The notes: generated by a model from the sequence alone, not told the origin. Positions 38,645-46,493 are shown, counted from the stretch's first letter. The stretch is 64,000 nucleotides of DNA from DATARH01 sp035534855 (GCA_035534855.1 DATLRD010000083.1:68286-132285), one strand, 5' to 3'. Numbers and translations: made by a program.

Positions 38645-39088
38645 ATGGATGGATTATCCGCAGTGCCCCTGGCGCTGAAGCGCCTGCGCAGCGTCGGATT
38701 GCGGCCGACCCGGCAGCGCATCGCGCTGGCTCGCCTGCTGTTCGACGGCGGTTCCGACCGCCATGTGACCGCCGAGCAGCTGCACGGCGAGGCGCAGGGC
38801 GCTTCGATCCGCGTGTCGCTCGCGACCGTCTACAACACGCTGCACCAATTCAATGCGGCGGGGCTGTTGCGCGAGGTCGTGGTCGAGCCCGGACGCTCAT
38901 ATTTCGACACGAATGTCGACAACCACCACCATTTCTTCTGTGAATCGACCGGCATGCTACAGGACATCCCGGGCGACTCGGTCGTCGTCGGCTGCCTGCC
39001 GCAGCCACCCGCGGGCACCGAAATCCGCCGCGTCGACGTGATCGTCCGGGTGCGCCGCAGCAGCGACGACCGCACCGCCTCTCTTTAG
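38645..39088 (+). CDS. irr: Iron response regulator Irr (Fur family)
   Basis: A 147-residue Fur-superfamily protein of the Irr branch. The winged helix contains LRPTRQRIALARLLFDGG and RVSLATVYNTLHQFN, and the triple histidine HHH (residues 94-96, in DNHHHFFCESTG) is the heme-related motif typical of Irr. No N-terminal heme regulatory motif is present. Irr controls iron, heme and Fe-S genes in alphaproteobacteria according to heme status. A palindrome matching the Irr target (ICE) overlaps its own stop codon, just before the rubrerythrin promoter, so the next gene is a probable target. Confidence 0.9.
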   Translation: MDGLSAVPLALKRLRSVGLRPTRQRIALARLLFDGGSDRHVTAEQLHGEAQGASIRVSLATVYNTLHQFNAAGLLREVVVEPGRSYFDTNVDNHHHFFCESTGMLQDIPGDSVVVGCLPQPPAGTEIRRVDVIVRVRRSSDDRTASL

Positions 39089-39101
39089 AATAATTCTAGA
39101 A
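39084..39101. promoter_or_regulatory. ICE-type Irr operator
   Basis: TTTAGAATAATTCTAGAA contains the perfect palindrome TAGAAT-A-ATTCTA (39086-39098) and matches the iron control element pattern TTTAGAA-N3-TTCTA known for Irr. It covers the irr stop codon and ends five bases before the -35 of the rubrerythrin promoter. Confidence 0.75.
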
Positions 39102-39106
39102 ATGGG

Positions 39107-39135
39107 TTGATTCCGGGCAGGTCGGCCCCTATAAA
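39107..39135 (+). promoter_or_regulatory. Rubrerythrin promoter
   Basis: TTGATT (39107-39112), a 17-base spacer and TATAAA (39130-39135) form a strong predicted promoter about 65 bases before the rubrerythrin start. The adjacent upstream ICE suggests direct control by Irr. Confidence 0.65.
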
Positions 39136-39199
39136 TGGGGTCGGCGCGGTGCCGGCCCCGTTGCGGCCGCGGCGCGCCGGACCCATTGTGGAGGGAAGG

Positions 39200-39616
39200 A
39201 TGGCGGCACTCAAAGGTAGCAAGACCGAAGGTAATCTGAAGGCGGCGTTTGCCGGCGAGAGCCAGGCTAACCGTCGGTATCTGTACTTCGCTCAGAAGGC
39301 CGACGTCGAAGGATACAACGACGTGTCGACGGTGTTCCGCTCGACCGCCGAGGGCGAGACCGGGCATGCCCACGGGCATCTCGAATACCTCGAAGAGGTC
39401 GGCGACCCGGCCACCGGGCTGCCGATCGGCGGCACCGCCGATAACCTGAAGGCGGCGGTTGCGGGCGAAACCCATGAGTACACCGACATGTACCCGGGTA
39501 TGGCCCGCACCGCGCGCGAGGAAGGCTTCGACGAGATCGCCGACTGGTTCGAGACGCTCGCCAAGGCCGAGCGGTCGCACGCCGGCCGCTTTCAGCGGGC
39601 GCTGGAGGGCCTGTAA
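39200..39616 (+). CDS. Rubrerythrin-like diiron protein (no rubredoxin domain)
   Basis: A 138-residue ferritin-like four-helix protein. Diiron ligands are visible as AGESQANRRY, AEGETGHAHGH (Glu-x2-His), AGETHEY and AKAERSHAGRF (Glu-x2-His). The C-terminal rubredoxin domain of classical rubrerythrin is absent, as in sulerythrin-type proteins, so an external electron donor is needed for peroxide reduction. The Fe-S protein encoded next is a candidate partner. ATG 39200 follows GAGGGAAGG. It is preceded by an ICE-type Irr operator, implying iron- or heme-dependent expression. Confidence 0.9.
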   Translation: MAALKGSKTEGNLKAAFAGESQANRRYLYFAQKADVEGYNDVSTVFRSTAEGETGHAHGHLEYLEEVGDPATGLPIGGTADNLKAAVAGETHEYTDMYPGMARTAREEGFDEIADWFETLAKAERSHAGRFQRALEGL

Positions 39617-39628
39617 CCGGGTCCACCC

Positions 39629-39663
39629 GCCGTGCCCGCCCCCGACGCGGCGGCGGGCACGGC
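39629..39663. repeat. Long hairpin after rubrerythrin
   Basis: GCCGTGCCCGCC and GGCGGGCACGGC form a perfect 12-base inverted repeat around an 11-base loop, starting 13 bases after the rubrerythrin stop. It has no U-run; it may protect the mRNA 3' end or pause polymerase. Confidence 0.6.
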
Positions 39664-39706
39664 GCCGGCCCCAGACCGGACATTCTTAGGGCGCCAGGAG
39701 CGCGGA

Positions 39707-39738
39707 GGGCGCGAGGGCGAGTCTTTCGCGCCCCTTTT
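39707..39738 (+). terminator. Intrinsic terminator between rubrerythrin and the Fe-S protein gene
   Basis: GGGCGCGA, an 11-base loop and TCGCGCCC form an 8-base stem followed by CTTTT. It ends 26 bases before the Fe-S protein start, so rubrerythrin is probably made in excess over the downstream genes, or those genes have another promoter. Confidence 0.6.
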
Positions 39739-39764
39739 GCGTTCCGCTGGCCAAGAGAGGATTG

Positions 39765-41120
39765 ATGCGCGAAGGCAGCCTCGAGGCACCCACCCGGCAC
39801 GTGCTCGCGTGGCAGGATCCCGACTTCACCGACCGGGCGAAGACCGAGGCCGAAATGGCGCGGGTCTTCGATATCTGCCACACCTGCCGCCGCTGCTTTA
39901 GTTTATGTGATTCGTTTCCACGCCTGTTCGACCTGATCGACAGCTCGCCGACCGGCGAGCTCGACGGCGTCAACGTCGCCGATTTCGCCCAGGTCGCCGA
40001 CGCCTGCACGCTGTGCGACATGTGCTTTATGACCAAGTGCCCCTACGTGCCGCCGCACGAGTTCAACGTCGATTTCCCGCACCTCATGCTGCGCTACCGC
40101 GCGGTTGAGCTAAAGGAGGGCAAGGTGCCGCTGGCCCGGCGCGAGCTCGGCCGCACCGACCGCAACGGCAACCTGGCGCGGCATGTCGCGCCGCTCGCCA
40201 ACTGGGCAAGCGACACCGGCAACAAGCTGACCCGCCCGATCCTGGAGAAGGTCACCGGGGTCGACCGCAACGCCGCGCTGCCCAAATACCAGGGCCGCAC
40301 CTTTATGATGCGCACCAAGGCAAATCCGCCGGCGCGCGACGCCTCGGCCCCGGCGGCGGGGCGCAAGGCGGTGCTCTATGCAACCTGCTTCGTCAATTTC
40401 AACAACCCGGGCATTGGCGAGGCGACCCGGGCGGTGCTGGCCAAGAACGGGGTCGAGACCGAGCCGCTCTACCCGCAATGCTGCAAGATGCCCCAGCTCG
40501 AAGCCGGCGACCTCGCGACGGTGGCCAAGGCGGCGCGCGAGGTCGCCGCCACTCTCGCCCCGTGGATCGACAAGGGATACGACATCGTCGCGCTGGTGCC
40601 GTCCTGCGCGCTGATGCTGAAATTCGAGTGGCCGCTGATCGTGCCCGACGACCCGGTCGTCGCGAAACTATCGCGCGCGACATTCGACGTCGCCGAGTAC
40701 ATCGTCGACATCGCCCGCAAAGAGGGGCTGGCGCCGGGGCTTGGCCCGCTCGGCGGCGCGGTTAACCTGCACCTCGCCTGCCATGCCCGCGCCCAGAACA
40801 TGGGGGCCAAGGCGGCCGACATGCTGCGCCTGATGCCCGACGCCAAGGTCAACGTCATCGAACGCTGCTCCGGGCACGGTGGCTCTTGGGGGGTGATGAA
40901 GGAGAATTTCGCAACCGCGATCAAGGTCGGCCGCCCGGTGGCGCGCCAGGCCTTGCGCGAGCCGGCCCCGTTCCTCGCGGCCGAATGCCCGCTGGCCGGA
41001 CTGCACATCCGCCAGGGCATGGAGGCGCTGGCCCAGGACGAGCAGGTGCCCGAACGCTCGCATCACCCGATCGAGCTGTTCGCGCGCGCCTATGGCCTGG
41101 GCGACGGGGCAGCGCAATGA
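39765..41120 (+). CDS. GlpC/HdrD-like iron-sulfur protein
   Basis: A 451-residue protein related to GlpC and the HdrD/GlcF family. It has two [4Fe-4S] motifs near the N-terminus (CHTCRRCFSLC around residue 38, and CTLCDMCFMTKCP around residue 82) and two cysteine-rich CCG-type domains (ATCFVN with PQCCKMP, then LACHARAQNMG with ERCSGHGG). Such proteins pass electrons from a dehydrogenase or thiol-type donor to quinone or another acceptor. No membrane segment is seen. With rubrerythrin and DUF3501 it forms a recurring gene group; donating electrons to the rubrerythrin is a reasonable guess. AGAGAGG precedes the ATG; a TTG one codon earlier is possible. Confidence 0.85.
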   Translation: MREGSLEAPTRHVLAWQDPDFTDRAKTEAEMARVFDICHTCRRCFSLCDSFPRLFDLIDSSPTGELDGVNVADFAQVADACTLCDMCFMTKCPYVPPHEFNVDFPHLMLRYRAVELKEGKVPLARRELGRTDRNGNLARHVAPLANWASDTGNKLTRPILEKVTGVDRNAALPKYQGRTFMMRTKANPPARDASAPAAGRKAVLYATCFVNFNNPGIGEATRAVLAKNGVETEPLYPQCCKMPQLEAGDLATVAKAAREVAATLAPWIDKGYDIVALVPSCALMLKFEWPLIVPDDPVVAKLSRATFDVAEYIVDIARKEGLAPGLGPLGGAVNLHLACHARAQNMGAKAADMLRLMPDAKVNVIERCSGHGGSWGVMKENFATAIKVGRPVARQALREPAPFLAAECPLAGLHIRQGMEALAQDEQVPERSHHPIELFARAYGLGDGAAQ

Positions 41121-41130
41121 GGAGCCCGAC

Positions 41131-41733
41131 ATGACGACTCAATCACGCCAACGGCGCCAGCTGACCCGCGCCGACATCATCCCGCTCGCCGAATACGCCG
41201 CGATGCGCCGCGAGCGCCGCCGCCAGATCACCGCGCTCAAGCAGCACCGGCGGGTCGAGGTCGGGCCGTTCGCGACCTTCTATTTCGAAAGCTTCGACAC
41301 GATGTGGCAGCAAGTACAGGAGATGCTGTACATCGAAAAGGGTGGCGAGGCTCAGATCGCCGATGAACTTGAAGCGTATAACCCGCTGATTCCACAAGGT
41401 AGCGAACTGGTCGCCACGATCATGTTCGAGATCGACGACCCGATCCGGCGTACCACGGTGCTGACCCGGATCGGCGGGATCGAGCACACGGTCTTTCTCG
41501 AAGTCGCTGGAGAGCGGATCCGCGGCACCGCCGATTCGACGCGCGAAAACACCAGTGCCGACGGCAAGGCGTCATCGGTGCAGTTTGTGCGCTTTCCGTT
41601 TTCGGCCGCGCAGATCGCCGCGTTCAAGGCGGAGGGCGGCCGGGTGCTCGCCGGGTTCGATCATCCGAATTACGGCCATCTGGCGGTGATCCGCGAGCCG
41701 GTGCGCGCCGCGCTCGCTGAGGATTTCGACTGA
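41131..41733 (+). CDS. DUF3501 family protein
   Basis: A 200-residue soluble protein of the DUF3501 family (LTRADIIPLAEYAAMRRERR, VGPFATFYFESFDTMWQQVQ, and QEMLYIEKGGE). No catalytic motif is recognised and no Cys is present. Family members nearly always occur directly after a GlpC/HdrD-like Fe-S protein and near rubrerythrin, as here, so it likely serves the same complex or response. GAGGAG lies ahead of the ATG, 11 bases after the previous stop. A small inverted repeat (41732-41748) follows immediately. Confidence 0.85.
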   Translation: MTTQSRQRRQLTRADIIPLAEYAAMRRERRRQITALKQHRRVEVGPFATFYFESFDTMWQQVQEMLYIEKGGEAQIADELEAYNPLIPQGSELVATIMFEIDDPIRRTTVLTRIGGIEHTVFLEVAGERIRGTADSTRENTSADGKASSVQFVRFPFSAAQIAAFKAEGGRVLAGFDHPNYGHLAVIREPVRAALAEDFD

Positions 41734-41748
41734 CCCTATTTTAGGGTC
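41732..41748. terminator. Short hairpin between convergent genes
   Basis: GACCCTA-TTT-TAGGGTC is a perfect 7-base inverted repeat at the junction of the convergent DUF3501 and SH3-protein genes. With flanking short T/A stretches it could act as a weak bidirectional terminator. Confidence 0.4.
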
Positions 41749-41756
41749 TGTCTCCC

Positions 41757-42296
41757 CTATTTTACCGTTTCGTTGGCGTAGACGCCCCACACGTCACCGC
41801 GCCGCACCCAGCCGGTAAAATCACCGGCCGCGATCCGGCACCACGCGCCGGCACATTCCTCCAGCCGGCCGATCACCCCAGGTTCGGCCCGCGCGACCAC
41901 CGCGGCCTCGAGGCTCGGGCTGCGGTGCAGCAAGCGGACGCCGCCGGTGACGATCACTTCGCGGTGCGGCCACACCATCTTTTCGTGAACCCAGCCGGTG
42001 GAACCCTGCCAGTCACGGATTTTTCGCCAGTGCTCGTCGGCGAGCAGGATCTCGACCGGCAGGCCGCGGCGCACATAAACCCATTCGATCGGGTACTGCC
42101 CGCCGGGGCCGGTGCGCAGATAGACCTTGTCGGCGCGCAGGCTCTCGAACCGCGGTAGCGGCCCGACCGGATCGACCCGCGCCGGCGGGGCGGAATACGC
42201 CATCCGGCCGACGCCCACGGCCAATACGGCAATGATTGCCACCGCGACGACGCCGACGAACGCGGCGATCCGGTTATCCGTTCCGGCCCGGGCCAT
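41757..42296 (-). CDS. SH3 domain-containing exported or membrane-anchored protein
   Basis: A 179-residue protein with an N-terminal hydrophobic segment (about residues 10-30, AAFVGVVAVAIIAVLAVGVG), acting as signal or anchor, followed by two bacterial SH3-like repeats (KVYLRTGPGGQYPIEWVYVR with GSTGWVHEKM, and RLLHRSPSLEAAVVARAEPG with FTGWVRRGDVWGVY). These domains usually bind cell-wall or periplasmic ligands. The ATG at 42296 is preceded by GGGGGGAAA. It matches the family of 'SH3 domain-containing protein' found widely in alphaproteobacteria; the exact role is unknown. Confidence 0.82.
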   Translation of the reverse strand: MARAGTDNRIAAFVGVVAVAIIAVLAVGVGRMAYSAPPARVDPVGPLPRFESLRADKVYLRTGPGGQYPIEWVYVRRGLPVEILLADEHWRKIRDWQGSTGWVHEKMVWPHREVIVTGGVRLLHRSPSLEAAVVARAEPGVIGRLEECAGAWCRIAAGDFTGWVRRGDVWGVYANETVK

Positions 42297-42392
42297 GTTT
42301 CCCCCCCAAGGCCCCTTGCAATGCACCGGGCATAGGCATGCCGGCCGCACTCGGTCAAGAACCTCGCGCAAACCGCCATGCGGCGGGGCTTG

Positions 42393-43169
42393 TCAGCCGG
42401 TGTAGCCGCAGGTCGGGCAGTCCGGGTCCTTGCCGATTCGGATACGGTGAAACCGTGCGCCGAGTGCGTCGTAGATCAACAGCGTGCCGTCGAGGCTGTC
42501 GCCGAGGCCCAGCAGCTCCTTCAACACCTCGACCGCCTGCAGCGTGCCGAGCACCCCGGCGACCGCACCGAGGATGCCGGCCTCTTCGCAGCGCGGCACG
42601 AGATTGGGCGGCGGCGGCTCGTGAAACAGGCAGCGATAGCACGGGTGTCCGGCGCCGAGATACGGGCGGAAGGTCGAGAGTTGCCCCTCGAACGGCGACA
42701 GCGCCGCCGCGATCAGCGGCTTTTTCAGCCGGAAACACAGATCGGTCAGCAGGTAGCGCGTCGCGAAATTGTCGCTGCCGTCGGCAACCACATCATAGCG
42801 CTCGATGAGTTCCGCGGCGTTGTCCGGGCCGAGCCGGAACGGGTGGGTTTCGATCCGCACGCCATCATTGACCGCCGCCAGCGTATCGCGCGCGCTCTCG
42901 ACCTTGAGGTCGCCGACGCGCCGCGTCGCGTGGACGATCTGGCGCTGCAGGTTGGTCAGGTCGACCCGGTCGTTGTCGACGATGCCGATCGTGCCGACGC
43001 CGGCGGCGGCAAGATACAACAGCATCGGCGAACCGAGCCCGCCAGCGCCGACCACCAGCACGCGCGAGGCGAGCAGCTTGGCCTGCCCCTCCTCGCCGAC
43101 CTCGTCGAGGATCAGGTGGCGCGCATAGCGCTGGAATTGTTCTTCGGTCAGTTCGGCGGTGGCGTCCAT
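42393..43169 (-). CDS. MoeB/ThiF-family adenylyltransferase (HesA-like)
   Basis: A 258-residue E1-like enzyme that adenylates the C-terminal glycine of a small sulfur carrier such as MoaD or ThiS. The ATP-binding motif is GAGGLGSP and the DLTNLQRQIVH segment follows; the zinc site Cys pairs are CYRC and CPTC near the C-terminus. There is no rhodanese domain. The ATG has GAGGG upstream. Cofactor (molybdopterin versus thiamine) cannot be told, since no moa or thi genes are adjacent; the cysK gene lies just upstream on the same strand. Confidence 0.87.
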   Translation of the reverse strand: MDATAELTEEQFQRYARHLILDEVGEEGQAKLLASRVLVVGAGGLGSPMLLYLAAAGVGTIGIVDNDRVDLTNLQRQIVHATRRVGDLKVESARDTLAAVNDGVRIETHPFRLGPDNAAELIERYDVVADGSDNFATRYLLTDLCFRLKKPLIAAALSPFEGQLSTFRPYLGAGHPCYRCLFHEPPPPNLVPRCEEAGILGAVAGVLGTLQAVEVLKELLGLGDSLDGTLLIYDALGARFHRIRIGKDPDCPTCGYTG

Positions 43170-43177
43170 GCCGGCCC

Positions 43178-44155
43178 TCACAAATGCTCGAACAGCGCGG
43201 TCGAGAGATAACGCTCGGCATGGTCGGGCAGCACCGTGACGATCGTCTTGCCTGCCATGTCCGGCCGCGCACCGATCTCCAGCGCCGCCGCTAGCGCCGC
43301 GCCCGACGAGGTGCCGACCGCCAGCCCGTCGAGCCGCGCCGCCTGCTGCGCGGTGCGCAGCGCGGTGTCGTAGCCGACACACACGATCTCGTCGATCAGG
43401 CTGGCGTCGAGAATCTCGGGGATGAACCCGGCGCCGAGCCCCTGGATCTTGTTCGGGCCGGGCAGCCGGCCTGACAGCACCGCGCTGTCCTCGGGCTCGA
43501 CCGCGACCATCCGCAGCCCCGGCTTGCGCTGCTTCAGCAGCGAGCCCACCCCGGTCAGCGTGCCGCCGGTGCCGACGCCGCAGACCACGACATCGACCAC
43601 GCCGCCGGTGTCGCGCCAGATTTCCTCAGCGGTCGTACGGCGATGCACCGCCGGGTTAGCCGGGTTCTGAAACTGCTGCGGGATGAACGCGTCAGGCAGC
43701 GTCTTGACCAGCGCCTCGGCGCGCGCGATCGCCCCGCGCATGGCCTGCGCCGCCGGCGTCAATTCGAGCTGGGCGCCGAGCAGCAGCAGCATCTTGCGGC
43801 GCTCGACCGACATGCTGTCGGGCATCGTCAGGATCAGCCGGTAGCCCTTGGCGGCGCACGCAAATGCCAGCGCAATCCCGGTATTGCCCGAGGTCGGCTC
43901 GACCAGCACGGTGCCGGGGCGGATGCGGCCCGCCGCCTCGGCCGCCTCGATCATCGCCAGGCCGATGCGGTCCTTGACCGAAGAAAGCGGGTTGAAGAAT
44001 TCGCATTTGGCGAGGATTTCCGCCACCACTCCGGCTTCCGCGGCGAGCCGTCGCACCCGCACCAGCGGGGTCGCGCCGATCGTCTCGACGATGCTGTCAT
44101 AGACCCGGCCGCGAAATTCGCATTCGTGCTGCCGAGCGGGTGCGGCGTGATCCAT
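43178..44155 (-). CDS. cysK: Cysteine synthase A
   Basis: A 325-residue PLP enzyme making cysteine from O-acetylserine and sulfide. The PLP lysine is in NPLSSVKDRIG, the substrate loop is EPTSGNTGIALA, and the phosphate-binding loop GVGTGGTLTGVG is present. ATG 44155 has GAGAGAGG upstream; an in-frame start further upstream would add unrelated residues. A promoter lies about 30-60 bases upstream, and an Rrf2 regulator gene precedes it on the same strand. It ends eight bases before the MoeB-like start, so the two are probably co-transcribed, a sensible pairing for sulfur handling. Confidence 0.93.
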   Translation of the reverse strand: MDHAAPARQHECEFRGRVYDSIVETIGATPLVRVRRLAAEAGVVAEILAKCEFFNPLSSVKDRIGLAMIEAAEAAGRIRPGTVLVEPTSGNTGIALAFACAAKGYRLILTMPDSMSVERRKMLLLLGAQLELTPAAQAMRGAIARAEALVKTLPDAFIPQQFQNPANPAVHRRTTAEEIWRDTGGVVDVVVCGVGTGGTLTGVGSLLKQRKPGLRMVAVEPEDSAVLSGRLPGPNKIQGLGAGFIPEILDASLIDEIVCVGYDTALRTAQQAARLDGLAVGTSSGAALAAALEIGARPDMAGKTIVTVLPDHAERYLSTALFEHL

Positions 44156-44185
44156 CGCCTCTCTCTCCGGAAACCGGTCGCGATT

Positions 44186-44214
44186 AATGTACACCCGCGC
44201 AGCGTGATTTTCAA
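44186..44214 (-). promoter_or_regulatory. Predicted cysK promoter
   Basis: Minus-strand TTGAAA (44214-44209), a 17-base spacer and TACATT (44191-44186) lie ahead of cysK, in the gap between the Rrf2 gene and cysK, so cysK can be expressed independently of the regulator. Confidence 0.5.
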
Positions 44215-44249
44215 AGCGGCGGGCCGCAATCCACCGCGGTCCGCCGGGA

Positions 44250-44705
44250 TCAGATGTCGAAATCGCCGCCCTCGGCAACGCGCCCGGCAATCCCGGCGGT
44301 ATGCGCCCGGGCGCACAGCTCGTCGAGGGTCAATTCGTCGAGACGGCGCATCGCCTCGTCTTCCAGCTCGCGCCACAGGGGCCGCACGACCTGGTGGCTC
44401 AGCGCGCTGCCGGCAGGATCGTCGATCGGGTTCTCGCCGGTCTCCAGCTCGCGCACCGAGCGCACGACGTCACCGAGCGTGACGCGGCGCCGCTCGCGCG
44501 CCAGCCGATACCCGCCGCTCGGCCCGCGGATGCCGACCAGGATGCCGTCGCGCACCAGCTCTTGCAGCACCGGTTCGAGGTAGCGCCGCGGAATGCCCTG
44601 CCGAGCGGTGATCTCGGACGACCGAACCGGAACCGCGCCGCCGTTATGCGCGATGTCGAGCACCGCTTCGATCGCGAACAGAAGTTTCTTGGTCAGTCGG
44701 ATCAT
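44250..44705 (-). CDS. Rrf2-family transcriptional regulator
   Basis: A 151-residue winged-helix protein of the Rrf2 family (MIRLTKKLLFAIEAVLDIA, EITARQGIPRRYLEPVLQEL, then GPSGGYRLAR). It has only one Cys and lacks the three clustered cysteines that hold the Fe-S cluster in IscR, so it is not IscR. Its place upstream of cysK suggests control of cysteine synthesis, similar to the Gram-positive CymR, another Rrf2 protein that works with CysK. That parallel is inference. Confidence 0.85.
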   Translation of the reverse strand: MIRLTKKLLFAIEAVLDIAHNGGAVPVRSSEITARQGIPRRYLEPVLQELVRDGILVGIRGPSGGYRLARERRRVTLGDVVRSVRELETGENPIDDPAGSALSHQVVRPLWRELEDEAMRRLDELTLDELCARAHTAGIAGRVAEGGDFDI

Positions 44706-44744
44706 GGCGTCCGCCTAGGCAGGATGGGGGCCGCGGGGCCACGC

Positions 44745-45254
44745 TCACGAGTTTCGCCGTGGCGGCGCGCCAGGACAAGCGGAAGCGACCCCGGTCGAGC
44801 CAAAACCACGCAAATCTCGTGCACTTTTTTCCGAAAACTCGGAAACCACACTGATATCCGGGCGGACGATGCGGGTGAACACAAGCTGGGCGATGCGGTC
44901 GCCCGGCGCAACCGTGATCGCGGCGCCGCTGCCCGGCGGGTTACGGTTCCACGCCGAAATCAACAGCGGCCCCTGGTAATCGGCATCAATCAGCCCGACC
45001 GCATTGCCAAGCACCAGCCCGGCGCGATGGCCAAGTCCCGAGCGCGGCAGCACCAGCCCGCACCATTCGGGGTCGCCGATGCGGACGGCGATGCCGCTCG
45101 GGACCACCACTGCCGGCGCCTGCGGCTCCAGCACGATCGGCGCATCGAGGCAGGCGTGGAGGTCGAGCCCCGCCGCCAGTTCCGAGCCGTGATGCGGAAA
45201 GCCCCAGTCCGCGAGGCGACGATCGAGGATTTTGAGCTCTACAGAAAGCGCCAT
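44745..45254 (-). CDS. dut: Deoxyuridine 5'-triphosphate nucleotidohydrolase (dUTPase)
   Basis: A 169-residue trimeric dUTPase that keeps uracil out of DNA and supplies dUMP. All five motifs are visible: AAGLDLHA, PRSGLGH, GLIDADYQG, GDRIAQLVF and RGFGSTG. The ATG at 45254 overlaps the coaBC stop by one base, so the genes are translationally coupled; the ubiB-coaBC-dut order is common in alphaproteobacteria. The C-terminal motif V is followed by an extra ~14 residues. Confidence 0.94.
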   Translation of the reverse strand: MALSVELKILDRRLADWGFPHHGSELAAGLDLHACLDAPIVLEPQAPAVVVPSGIAVRIGDPEWCGLVLPRSGLGHRAGLVLGNAVGLIDADYQGPLLISAWNRNPPGSGAAITVAPGDRIAQLVFTRIVRPDISVVSEFSEKSARDLRGFGSTGVASACPGAPPRRNS

Positions 45255-46462
45255 CAGACGGCGACGCTGCCCAGCGCCGCGGCGATCCGGTCGGCGAGGC
45301 GCTGCGCGACATCGACCTTGGTCATCACCGGCCAATCCTCGACCCCGGCGGCATCGACCAGGTGGATCGTGTTGCGGTCGCCGCCGAACGTGCCGGTGCC
45401 GGGCGAAACATCATTGGCGAGGATCCAGTCGCAGCCCTTGCGCACCCGCTTGTCGCGCGCGTTGGCGACCACATCGTTGGTTTCGGCGGCAAACCCGACG
45501 ACCAGCGCCGGGCGGTCGTTGCGCCGCCGCGCGATCGTCGCGAGGATGTCGGGGTTCTCGACAAGGTGCAGCGCCGGCGCGGCCTTGCCGTCCTTCTTCA
45601 GCTTTTGCGGGCTCGCCGTCGCGACCCGCCAGTCCGACACCGCCGCCGCCATCACCGCGACATCGACCGGCAGCGCCGCCTCGCTCGCCGCCAGCATCTC
45701 GGTCGCGGTCTCGACCGCGACCAGCGTCACCCCGGCCGGAATCGCTTCCTGCGTCGGCCCCGATACCAGCACCGTTTCGGCGCCGAGCGCGGCCAGCGCC
45801 GCGGCGATCGCGTGCCCCTGCTTGCCCGAGGAATGGTTCGACAGATAGCGCACCGGGTCGATCGGTTCGCGCGTCGGCCCGCTGGTGACGAGCGCGCGCC
45901 GCCCGGCGAGGCGCTGGTCGCGCGTCAGACAGCGCTGGATCACCTCGACGATCTCCGCCGGCTCGGCCATGCGGCCCGACCCGACCTCGCCGCAGGCGAG
46001 ATCGCCGGCATTGGGGCCGACGCGGCGCACGCCGCGCGCCGCCAGCACCGCCAGATTGGCCTGGGTCGCCGGGTGCGCCCACATCATCGCGTTCATCGCC
46101 GGCGCGATCAGCACCGGCTTGTCGGACGCCAGCAGCGTCGTGCTGGCCAGATCGTTGGCCATGCCGGCGGCCATGCGCGCGATCAGATCGGCGGTTGCCG
46201 GCGCGACGACCACCAGATCGGCCTCGCGCGAGAGGCGGATATGCCCCATCTCGCTTTCGTCGGTCAGCGAGAACAGATCACCATAGACCTTGTCCTCGCT
46301 GAGCGAAGACACCGACAGCGGGGTCACGAACTCCCTGGCCGCCGCGGTCATCACGCAGCGCACCGCGGCCCCTTCGGTCCGCAGCCGGCGGATCAGGTCG
46401 AGGCATTTGTAGGCGGCGATCCCGCCCGCGATGATCAGCAATATGCGCCGGCCCTGGAGCAA
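45254..46462 (-). CDS. coaBC: Phosphopantothenoylcysteine decarboxylase/synthetase
   Basis: A bifunctional coenzyme A synthesis enzyme of about 402 residues. The N-terminal CoaC flavoprotein half has IAGGIAAYK and the active-site region APAMNAMMW; the CoaB half begins with SGPTREPIDPVRYLSNHSSG. The TTG at 46462 has AGGAG seven bases upstream and starts just before the conserved region; GTG 46489 would add nine residues and is the alternative. It lies between ubiB and dut on the same strand. Confidence 0.94.
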   Translation of the reverse strand: MLQGRRILLIIAGGIAAYKCLDLIRRLRTEGAAVRCVMTAAAREFVTPLSVSSLSEDKVYGDLFSLTDESEMGHIRLSREADLVVVAPATADLIARMAAGMANDLASTTLLASDKPVLIAPAMNAMMWAHPATQANLAVLAARGVRRVGPNAGDLACGEVGSGRMAEPAEIVEVIQRCLTRDQRLAGRRALVTSGPTREPIDPVRYLSNHSSGKQGHAIAAALAALGAETVLVSGPTQEAIPAGVTLVAVETATEMLAASEAALPVDVAVMAAAVSDWRVATASPQKLKKDGKAAPALHLVENPDILATIARRRNDRPALVVGFAAETNDVVANARDKRVRKGCDWILANDVSPGTGTFGGDRNTIHLVDAAGVEDWPVMTKVDVAQRLADRIAAALGSVAV

Positions 46463-46493
46463 TGCCCGTCTCCTCGTCTTCCGCTGCACTATA

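Noticed and set aside
39265..39480. Rubredoxin domain in the rubrerythrin
   Set aside because: No Cys-x2-Cys pairs occur in the protein; it is a rubredoxin-less form.
44250..44705. IscR identity for the Rrf2 protein
   Set aside because: The three clustered cysteines of IscR are absent and no isc or suf genes lie nearby.
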